From NCBI RefSeq assembly GCF_030848805.1, contig NC_092359.1, positions 15,365,102-15,429,101 of the forward strand: DNA of 64,000 bases. Direction: 5' to 3'. The translations under genes were made by a program, and so were the position numbers. Positions 24,390-34,900 of this stretch are shown here, in pieces. Under the pieces are notes generated by a model. It made no database searches. It was not told the DNA's origin and saw only the letters and a list, made by a program, of their open reading frames with translations. Source of the DNA: Temnothorax longispinosus. Taxonomy: Eukaryota; Arthropoda; Insecta; Hymenoptera; Formicidae. Within the stretch, counting starts at the first letter, position 1. Each line of letters starts with the position of its first letter.

Positions 24390-26440
24390 TCTTGCCGTCT
24401 AGGTGTTTGCTATTTGATCATGCCAGCAAATCTTGCGCGGTTTTTGGCACAATAATTTACAGTCATTTTATGAGTAGTAAGTTATGTTACATTTCTGCTA
24501 TCGTTTTCTAAACATCAATTAAATTTAACAAATTTTCCATCAAATCTATCGTTTTTCTGCCAAGAAAATTTGTTGCAGACAAAATGCTTTTTTTCAAATT
24601 TGACTAACTGCAAAGATTATATTATTCGTAAAATTCTGTATTATTATTATTATTATTATTATACAAGTGTGAAATATGAATATTTATATGTGAGATCCTA
24701 CAGATAAGGATGCTGAATCAATAATTTCTCGCAATATTTCTTATTATCGTACGTCTTATTTGTTTGCGCATTTTGTCTTGTATAAGTACTGTCTCAATTT
24801 CATTTTGCTCTCTTATTTCTATTTCTGACTATTTAATTTGTGACAAATGCGTCTAGATCGTACAATCATTATAATGTCTATTCAAATTTTTGCTACGTTT
24901 CTTCAAAAAATGATTTCTTGAGTCAAAAACGTGTGACGCTTCGCAAATGTAATACAAAATGGAATCATGAAGTACGTTCTTTGTAGATCCATTGCGTTGT
25001 AATTTTCCGTAGTAAACGAATTTGTCTAAAAAAGGACATTTCCCACACAGCACACTTTATCTGAGGGACGTCCTACAGATAAAGTGGGATATCTCAATAA
25101 CCGGTAGATATCCAGTAGATATTTAATATCCGGTGGATATCCAGCGGATGCACAAATGTCCCTCAAAATATCCTGTGCTGTGTGGGTTAAAACGTAAAAA
25201 AAACCAAGTACATATCTTTACACAAAATTTTATAAATGATACTAGGCAAAAAAATAAAGAATTTAAAAAAATCAAATATAATGTAAGTAAAAAAGAAATT
25301 TATTGGGGGAAAAAGAAGAAAAAAACCGTTACTTTTATTGTAAGAAAAACAGCTAATTTTCCCAGCTGTATACTGTAAGATCGACGAAGAAATCGACCCA
25401 CTAAAAGAATACTTTTGTGCATAATGACATTTCTTCGATACTTCTATGCACAATATAATATACACTTATTATTTTCAATATCTTAATATCTAGAATTAGG
25501 CTTATTATCACCATTGGATATTAATCTCTCCTTTTCCATCATATGCCTTTTAAATTCTATCTGTTTTTCCACATTTGTTTCTTCTTTCTCTCCATTTGTA
25601 GTATTTCCCTTCTAGACAATGCTACAGAGAATTAAGACCATCAGTGTTTAAAAATAAGACACATTCTTGCGCAGGAATAATTTAACGACTAATAAATTTT
25701 CAATGTTACCTGGTTTTGACTTTTATTCACTTGTAAAATTTGTTTTATTTGGCGAGGGTTGAACAATCTTGGAGCTCTGAACATTTACAAATGACGATGG
25801 AACAAAATCGGTCTCAGTTATATCGTACCGTTGTTCACGGTGGGTACCAGAATAGGATCTAAAAATACAGGTGACCTTCGAATAACATACTTCGATACTT
25901 GTATTGCACGGAATCTCGAATAGCAGTGTAGAAAAAAATTTATTTACATTATGTCTTCGATTAACGTCTTTTTTATAAAACTAAAAATATGTAATAACGT
26001 TAGGTTATTTCAAATAATCTCTTAAAACCAAATGCCCAATTTCATATAGATCTGGAGTCTTGAAAGAACTGCAGTTTTCAATAACACGAAACCAATTAAT
26101 CGTGTTATTTCAAAGTTACCTATATATAATTTAATATTGCTTATATATTAAGTTTTTTACAATAACGGAGAAGCTGAGAACGATATAAAGATAGACAACA
26201 TTTATAATAAAACTGCAAAATCTCAATCTTGAAAAATTTGTAATAAGTTCTTATTTAGAATTATAATAGTAACTTTTCTTTAAAATCAATAAAGTATCCT
26301 TAACACACTTCGTCTATATTATAAACAAATATATATCATATAAAATCATTAAAAATGAAAAGGTATGTATCTTCTTCCAGGAGCGCTGAACAATTAAACA
26401 ATTAAGAGAAAAATTAAACGTAAACGTAGTATAAACAGTA
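24390..26440. repeat. direct segmental duplicate of 29390-31890
   Basis: Starting at gccagcaaatcttgcgcggt and running through attgtacgatctagat-type sequence, then the 3' flank family (atctctccttttccatcata), this block matches 29390-31890 in the same order and orientation. It lacks the Rad52-like coding sequence that follows in the other copy. Differences include a MITE present only here (25042-25186) and a solo LTR present only there (29927-30164). Confidence 0.8.
25042..25186. mobile_element. 145-bp MITE, empty site present in the duplicate copy
   Basis: It starts cccacacagcacac and ends with gtgctgtgtggg. The duplicate at about 30260 reads ggacatttaaaac without it. The target duplication appears to be only about 2 bp (TT). 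The interior repeats gatatcc several times. Confidence 0.7.
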
Positions 26441-27395
26441 AATAAAATAAGTATAACAGTAATATATAGAATAAGATAATTATAGGATAATTACATAAAA
26501 CAATTACCTTGTTGAATTAATAATCGTCGCGTCGCGTAATAAATATAATATAATAAAGAGTCACACGGTCGGGTCGGTCTCGCTCCGCGCGTATTACCGT
26601 GTCTCTCGATCGATCGAGATAGGTTAACTGATGATGAACTGAGAACTGACTGACAGCGCGCTAAACGAACGCACTGTCTGCACTGCACTGCACTGCGATA
26701 CTAACGCCGCTAGCCGCCAGTGTCGAAAAAGTGAAAGTGACGTTTCTGATTATAACGTCATCATATAAAATGTCGGCGTTAGGAGGAAGTATCTTAATAA
26801 AAAATTTTCACATTTGGACTTTGCGTCGCAATATCTCCGCTCGTAGGGCACGTAGCGGAATATTATAAGAGAAACCCCCCCCTAATTGGACCCCAAGCTA
26901 TCGATCAAGCCTACTTAGAACTTGATCCGTTCACTCGTTATCGAGATCTCAACATCTCGGGTACTCGCAACCCGTCGCGTCGCCTAAAAGAGTCACGGTC
27001 GGTCTCGCTCCGCGTGTACTTGGCGCGAGACACTACCGTGTCTCTTGATATAATGACACCAAGGCGACGTAGGGACAACATGTAGGAACAATATCGTAAA
27101 TAAAACTAAGATTCAACGTCTAGAAAAAAAAATTTTGTAAAATGAAGTTTTATTAAGCAAAAGCACATTCAGGTTGATAGGATAAGCAGTATTGCGTGTA
27201 GCGAGAGATGACGCAGCAATCGAACAAAGACAGATGCCTCTCGTTAGACAAGAACATATATAGATATATAACATAGAAAACAGGATTAGAAATAAGGAAG
27301 AGCCGAGAGACTGTTTCTTTGGACGAAGTTGGACATATTACTGATCCCCATCCTATTTTAGTAGATAGAAACGTTCTCCATTCTGAACTTCTTCC
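26441..27395. other. intergenic with copies 2 and 3 of the 60-65 bp dispersed motif
   Basis: The shortened motif copy is at about 26558-26610 and the full copy at 26985-27050 (gagtcacggtcggtctcgct). A segment at 26805-26860 (ggactttgcgtcgcaatatc) resembles one at 33365-33410. A short ctgca repeat lies at 26680-26695. No gene is recognised. Confidence 0.5.
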
Positions 27396-27399
27396 TTAA

Positions 27400-28165
27400 G
27401 GTAGTCGTCTCGTCAGGGCATGTATTAGATAAAGTTTTCGATTTCGGATTTTATATCAAATTATATATGATCAGCTTTGCAGTCAATTTTTTCTGTGGCT
27501 CCTTACCGACTATTTACTCTAGAAAATCGATCTCGAAAATCACAAATTTTGCATTACTTCATACAGACGGCCAGAAAAAGAAGGCTCTATCACGGTTTCA
27601 ATCACATATTTTCGCATTTTTCGATTAGATGAAGTGAGAAAAAACATTGCTTTTTGTACATTAGATTTCGAAGAATCCGATGCAACCATAAAATATATAG
27701 TTTACCGGAGATTTCGCTGCTAATTTTTTAGTTTATTTTAGTGAAAATGCGGTAATCGAGCAGACATTTTTTGGTCGAGGTGAGGTTGGGAAGACTTGGC
27801 AACGCCGCTGGCTAATCACTGTAGTTGCAGGTTATGGGGCTCGTCTTTCTTAGCCGAATTGGATAGTGATTGACACCTTTGTCATGCGTTTTGAAACCCT
27901 TTCTCAGTAATTGTCAAAATTCAATCGAAAAGTATTTTTCTCACTTGTAACCTTTCTCGACGACTCGCATGATCAGCTGATCAAAACGGAGTCAAATGAA
28001 AAAAATCACATACTTTGGAAAAAGTAACATACTTTGTCACGTATGAAATTTTACACCATAATTCATAAAATTATTTTTCCCTTAGCAAAAATTGCCTGAA
28101 ATATATTTCTGAACGTAAAAACCTACAAACAGTCACATGACTAAGCACGTAGCGAGACGCCTACC
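27400..28165. mobile_element. piggyBac-type MITE 1, TTAA-flanked
   Basis: It is flanked by TTAA at 27396-27399 and 28166-28169. The terminal repeats are GGTAGTCGTCTCG at the left and CGAGACGCCTACC at the right, 12 of 13 matching. It is 766 bp with no coding capacity. Confidence 0.7.
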
Positions 28166-28169
28166 TTAA

Positions 28170-28610
28170 GGGTCGACAGGAGTAACACTACCGACCTCTG
28201 TTGGGTTGCTTAGCTGCGAGTCCGTATTTTATTTATTATAAATTTTTTAAGAGCCAAAATGGAAAATCCGGCTCTGTACCAGCTTGCGGCTGATCTTACT
28301 GATTAAAACGAGCATAAGTTTAATGAGATTCGTTAATTAATTTGGCTAAAATTTGGGATAACCTTTTCTAAGCAGCTTTTTCAGGCTTGCTTAGAGCTGC
28401 AAAGCTGCTTAGGAACAGTTGTCCCAAATTTTAGCCAAATTAATTAACGAATCTCATTAAACTTATGCTTGTTTTAATCAGTAAGATCAGCCGCAAGCTG
28501 GTACAGAGCCGGATTTTCCATTTTGACTCTTAAAAAATTTATAATAAATAAAATACGGACTCGCAGCTAAGCAACCCGACAGAGATCGGTAGTGTTACTC
28601 CTGTCGACCC
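28170..28610. mobile_element. piggyBac-type MITE 2, near-perfect hairpin sharing a TTAA with MITE 1
   Basis: It is flanked by TTAA at 28166-28169 and 28611-28614. The arms of about 205 bp (start gggtcgacaggagtaacact) are nearly identical, around a loop of roughly 30-40 bp. Its RNA would fold into a long hairpin. It abuts MITE 1 with a single TTAA between them. Confidence 0.8.
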
Positions 28611-28923
28611 TTAATTGTCTTTTCCTAAATATCGTTGCCTTTACAAAATGCGAAGTTATAATTCAATTTAATTAAGCAAATTCTCTGAGAAATTATATCC
28701 GTGCAATGTTTACAAATTTTATCCTAAAGCAGAAAAAACTTTCTCCGCGTTGTGTCTCACTAATTTTTTACAGTTAACCCGTATGTCGTGAACTCCATTA
28801 AATTACTTTTACAAACAAACAATGAAACAAGAGCTGCGCAAATGTAGTTATGCAGTCGCGTGTGTTGAAATGAACAAAACACGTCAATTATTAATTTAAT
28901 TAATTACGAGGACAATCTCCAAA

Positions 28924-29322
28924 CTAAGACACGATAAGACAGACACTTAACGCCGTGTCGGCGAAGAGCGAAATGACGCGAGGCATGCGGATGATAGAAA
29001 TAAGCGCGAGGAAAGTTGCGGGTGTATGACTCCCGGTGCAAGGATACACACTGGCACACGACTGACCATTGATCTCGGTTGTCTTGGCCAAGCGTGTCCA
29101 CTGTCCTTCAGTTTCTAAATAAATGTCACATTCACCATCGCCTGGACCTGCTGGTGCTACCGTAGTATCAGCTGGTACTAACAAGATTGTAGGCTCGAAC
29201 GTCATATGTGCGCGGCACTTATCGATCGTGATAAAGCGCTCGAGCCGATCGAATGTGAGTTTCCTGACAGCGTTGAACCAGAGAAAGCGATCCAAGAAGC
29301 GAGACGAACGTCTCGAAAACAC
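28924..29322 (-). CDS. unrecognised ORF, 132 residues
   Basis: The frame is open on the minus strand and protein-like in the middle (FITIDKCRAHMTFEPTILLV, then GPGDGECDIYLETEGQWTRL and CASVYPCTG). The ends are less convincing, so the true exon may be shorter and bounded by splice sites. Another frame on the plus strand (29206-29391) is also open. The segment is preserved in the mirror copy at 63696-64000. I cannot assign a family. Confidence 0.3.
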   Translation of the reverse strand: MFSRRSSRFLDRFLWFNAVRKLTFDRLERFITIDKCRAHMTFEPTILLVPADTTVAPAGPGDGECDIYLETEGQWTRLAKTTEINGQSCASVYPCTGSHTPATFLALISIIRMPRVISLFADTALSVCLIVS

Positions 29323-29926
29323 TTGGGAAAACAGGTCTTGGCTAATTTACCATCGTATTACACTGTGCGCATGCATAATCTTGTCGTCTAGCTGTTTGAT
29401 GTTTGATTATGCCAGCAAATCTTGCGCGGTTTTTGGCGCGCCAATAATTTACAGTCATTTTATGAGCAGTAAGTTATTTTACATTTCTGCTGTCGTTTTC
29501 TAAACATCAATTAAATTAACGGATTTACCATCAAATCTATCGTTTTTCTGCCAAGAAAATTTGTTGCAGACAAAATACTTTTTTTCAAATTTGACTAACT
29601 GCAGGGATTATGTTCGTAAACTTCTGCATTATTAGATACTTTTATACAAGTGTGAAATATGAATATTTATATTTGAAATCCTACAGATAAGGACTCGGAT
29701 AAGGATGCTGAATCAATAATTTCTCGAAATATTTCTTATTATCGTACGTCTTATTTGTTTGCGCATTTTGTCTTACTTCGCACTGCTCGCGCGTATACTG
29801 TCTCTGTAACAAATGCATCTAGATCGTACAATCATTAATGTCTATTCAAATTTTTGCTACGTTTCTTGTTTCTTCACAAAATGATTTTTTGAGTCAAAAA
29901 CGCGTGACGCTTCGCAAATGCAATAC

Positions 29927-30164
29927 TGTTGATCTAGGCAGAGTTATACAGGGATGGATAAGTAAAATAGACGATAATAGTTACACAGTCTTTTATACGA
30001 GGATATTCAACAGCGGTTTTGCAACGACTGACTTTACATCCGATACATAGAAAAGGAAACATGGCATACGCCCAGAACTCAAGATCGATAGATATACGCG
30101 ATATATTGAATATGTCGGTATCCCCAAATGTGTGGCGATTAATGAACTGACTTTATAACCAACA
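29927..30164. mobile_element. solo LTR, 238 bp, 5-bp AATAC duplication
   Basis: It begins TGTTGATC and ends ACCAACA (TG...CA), flanked by AATAC at 29922-29926 and 30165-30169. The duplicate copy at about 24950 has a single AATAC and no insert. Five-base duplications are usual for BEL/Pao and Copia elements. No internal region remains. Confidence 0.8.
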
Positions 30165-31906
30165 AATACAAAATGGAATCATGAATTAAGTACGTTCTTG
30201 GTAGCTCCACTGCGTTGTAATTTTCCGTAGTAAACGAATTTGTCTAAAAAAAGGACATTTAAAACTTAAAAAAAAAGACAAGTACATATGTTTACACAAA
30301 ATTTTATTGATGATACTAGGCAAAAGAATAAAGAATTAAAAAAAATCAAATATAATGTAAGTAAAAAAGAAATTTATTGGGGAAAAAAAAAACGTTACTT
30401 TTATTGTAAGAAAAACAGCTGATTTTCCAGTTGTATACTTATAGAGATCGACGAAGAAATCGACCTACTAAAAGACAACTTTTGTGCATGACATTTATTC
30501 GATACTTCTATGCACAATATACCACACTTATTATTTTCAATATCTTAATATCTAGAATTAGGCTTATTATCACCAGTGGATATTAATCTCTCCTTTTCCA
30601 TCATATGCCTTTTAAATTCTATCTGTTTTTCCACATTTGTTTCTTCTTTCTCTCCATTTGTAGTATTTCCCTTCTAGACAATGCTACAGAGAATTAAGAC
30701 CATCAGTGTTTAAAAATAAGACACATTCTTGCGCAGGAATAATTTAACGACTAATAAATTTTCAATGTTACCTGGTTTTGACTTTTATTCACTTGTAAAA
30801 TTTGTTTTATTTGGCGAGGGTTGAACAATCTTGGAGCTCTGAACCTTTACAAATGACGGTGGATCGATCGGTCTCAGTTATATCGTTGTTCACGGTGGGT
30901 ACCAGAGTAGGATCTAAAAATACACAGATGACCTTCGAATAACATACTTCGATACTTGTATTGCACGAAATCTCGAATAGCAGTGTAGAAAAAAAAATTT
31001 ATTTACATTATCTCTTCGATTAAGATGATGTTAAAATTACCGCCAGAAACGTAATTTTCGCGTACATGCTATTTTTTATTGTTCTATAGAATTATAAATC
31101 TTTTTCCGTATTTCGAGTATTTCTTTTTGAAGTATACACGCAAATGGAGAAAAAACAAGTCAACTTTACACTGAAAAAGAAAAAAAATTATAAAAGTATA
31201 TAATTCTTTCTTTCTTAACGTAAAGTTGACTCGTCCCTTCTCCGTTTGGTTGTATACCTTAATCCTGGAAAATAGTTTATAATTCTATAAAACCAATAAA
31301 AAATAGCACGTACGCGAAAGTGACATTTTATCGGTGAAACAGATGACTCAAGAATCGCCTTAACGTATTTTTTTATAAAACTAAAGATATGTAATAACAT
31401 TAGGCTTTTTAAAAATATTTTTTAAATAATCCCTTAAATCTCTTAAAACCAAATGCCCAATTTCATACAGATCTGAGGTCTTGAACTGCACAGTTTTCAA
31501 ATAACACGAAATCAATTAATCGTGTTTATTTAAGAGTTACCTATATATAATTGAATGCTGCTTAGACGTTGCGTTATGATTATAACGGAGAAGCTGAGAA
31601 CGACTTAAAGATAGACAACATTTATAATAAAAATGCAAAAACGCAATTTTCAAAAAATTGTTACTTTTTTTAGTTCTTAAAAAATTTAGAATTACAGTAA
31701 CTTTTTTTTAAAATCAGTAAAGTATTCTTAACACACTTCATCTATATTGTAAACAAACATACATAAAATTATTTTAAAAAAAGGCAATTTCTTCTAGAGT
31801 AACAATTGAACATGCACATATAAGAGAGAAAAATTAAACATTATAAAATATTTTAAGAAAAACTATTTACAGTTTAGATTTTCATATTATTCTCTATACC
31901 TATTTC

Positions 31907-34900
31907 CTACAAATCTGTTATTAACAGATTTGAACCTTTATTTAAATCAGGTTTAGGTACTTTAAAACATTCGTTATCATGATTTCCCAATCGCACTGCA
32001 GAACCGAATATGTTACCTGAAACATTTAATTTTTCTGAAATCTGCTTATCCAATGACTGTGTCACATCTTGCACGTCGTTAGTTTGTTCAAGCTTAATCT
32101 GTCTTTGCAGCTCTCTTTCAAATTGTTCTCCAAAGGACATGAGAACTCTTTTCAAGCCATTTACAGCAGAACCCTGCGCAAACAAAAAGCCCCAATAGTT
32201 CAATTAAAATATAAAATACACTGTTTATTTTTTCAAGTTATTGACGCATACAATGCTGGCATTAAGTATTGCCAAGCCTCGTGTAGGTTCCTTTGTGCTG
32301 CAATAACCAACATCCACGTGAAAATTTTCATTCTTAAGCTGGACCTTAACGTAACTGACGCAATCAGCGTGATGAGCAACTTCTCGAGCAGCATAATCTT
32401 TACCTATAACAAATTCGCGAGCTTATTTTTATATACCTGACTATATTAACACTTATGAGAATTTTTTCAGCTAATGACAGATATACCTATTTTTTGTTTG
32501 ACAACAGTATGACGCCAGTTGCCCTCACCAAAAACCTTATTAGCCGCTGAGATTAAATCAGGAAGTTCCGCTATTAAATCCATCGGTTCTACAGTAACAA
32601 ACGTGTTAACTAAAATTATTAAAAAATTACCTTCTTAAGAAAATGTAAAGTCACCGAGTGCACATGCCAGTATGAAAAACGATTATATATTAAAAAATTG
32701 TTGTATAAAATTGTTTTAACCCTTAAACTACAGACCCCGATTTCAACGTTTCAATGGTAGATAATGCAACACAATTTTTTTACTGGGTCATTTTGACCCA
32801 GAGTGTAGTTTATGTTTCAAATAGGTAGTGTGTAGTTTAAGGGTTAATACATTCAATCAACGTATAAAATAATTATGCATTGCAACATAAATGATATTAA
32901 TTTCCATAAGAAAAATGTTTAGATAAATAATAAAGGCTGTTCAACATTTCATAATTTTAAAATGTTAAAATCTTTTTTTGCTCCCTCGCACACGTTCCCT
33001 CGTTTCACTCCTTATATAATAGAGCATTCTCATTGGTAAGCTAAAGCCAAGAACGAAGGGCAGAAATATGTTAACCGGGATAATTTTTCTACGAAGGGCG
33101 ATGTACAGAAAACAGAAAAGTGATAGGGATATAGTGAAGGAAAAAAAGAAATCAGGGGGTCAATCACATAATTTTTTCTCTAGGGCGGAAACGTTCTCTG
33201 CCATCAGCCTTTAGGCCCGAGACGTTGGTGATATTGTCCATTGTCAACAATTTCTTTTAATGCACCGCCATAGAGAGCAAACGCGTTTGCGAGCGCCGCA
33301 TTGTGTTGAAAAAATGAAAGGAACATTTTCTTAGGTGACGACGTGTCTTAATGTAAATTTTATACATTTTAGACTTTGCACCGTAATATCTCTGCCCGTA
33401 AGACACGTAGACAAAAATAAAAACACTTTTATTATGTAACTCAAATCCACTCTATCAACTGAGCTGGAAACTTAATAAGTTCAGCCGTTCAGCCGTTACT
33501 GATAATCTAAGGGTATCTCAACTCCTTGGCCCGCATATAAATACAAAGTCAGTGTCTTGCTGCGTTTACACTTGACGCGTGACACTAACTGCGTCTTTTA
33601 AAATTCAATTTTTCTGAAGTCTACTTACCCAATGACTGTGTCGCATTTCTTTTTATGTCGCTAACTTGTTTAGGAATAACCTGTCTTTGCAGCTCTTCAT
33701 CAATTTTCTTTCCGAACGACAGGAGAACTCTTCTTAAAGCATTTACAGCAGAACCCTGCGCAAACAAAAATGTCTAAATTGTTCAATCAAATATAAAATA
33801 CACTGCTTATTGTTTTCAAGTAACGCATACAATTCTGGCGTTATATGTCGACAAGTTTCTTGTAGGTTCCTTTGCGTAGAAATAACCAACATCCTGGTGA
33901 AAGTTTCCATTCTCAAGCTGGACCTTAACAACACTGACGCAGCCAGCAACGTGATGTTTATTTCGCACATTTACCTCATTGTGAATTTTATCGTCGGAAT
34001 CTACATCGTAAATTACATCTTCATAATCGAAATCTATAACAAATTCGCAGAACTTAGTTCAATAGATCTGACTATTCACACTTATGAGAATTTATTCAGT
34101 TAATGTAACAGATGTACCTAAGGTTTGGCAGATCACAGTATGATTCCATTTGCCCTCTCCAAAAACTTTATTGGCCGCAGAGATTAAATCAGGAAAATCC
34201 GCTGCTAAATCCATCGGTTCTGTGGTAGTAAATATGCTGACTAAAGCACTTGATTTTTTTGAAATCTGCTTACCCAATGACTGTAACACATCTCTTTGTA
34301 CATAGTTACCTTGATCAGAACTAATCTGTCTTTTTAGCTGTTGCAACTCTCTTTCCACTTTGTCTCCAAACGACAGAAGAACTCTTCTTAAAGCATTTAC
34401 AGCAGAACCCTGCACAAACAAAATACCTTAATTGTTCAACCAAAATATAAAACATACTACTTATTTTTTTTTTAAGTGACTGACACACATACAATTCTAG
34501 CGCTATATATCAACAAGTCTTGTGTAAGTTCCTCTGCGTAGAAATAACCAACATCCTCGTGAAAGTTTCCATTCTCAAGCTGGACCTTAACAGAACTGAC
34601 ACAGCCAGCGCGTTTATATTTACCTTGATTTATAATACCACAATATAATACCTGGAAATCTATAAAAAATTCGCGAGCTTATTTTAGATTGAACTATGCG
34701 CGCTTATGAGGATTTATTCAGCTAATAACAGATGTACCTAAGGTTTGGCTGACTACAGTATGATTCCATTTGCCCTCTCCAAAAACTGTATTGGCCGCTG
34801 AGATTAAATCAAGAAAATTCGTTTCTAAATCCATCGATTTTGCGGTATCAAACGTGTTGACTGAAACATTTGATTTTTCTGAAATCTGCTTACTCAATGA

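Noticed and set aside
33600..33760. Canonical tRNA genes in the window
   Set aside because: Only an A-box-like word was found, and no full cloverleaf could be drawn anywhere.
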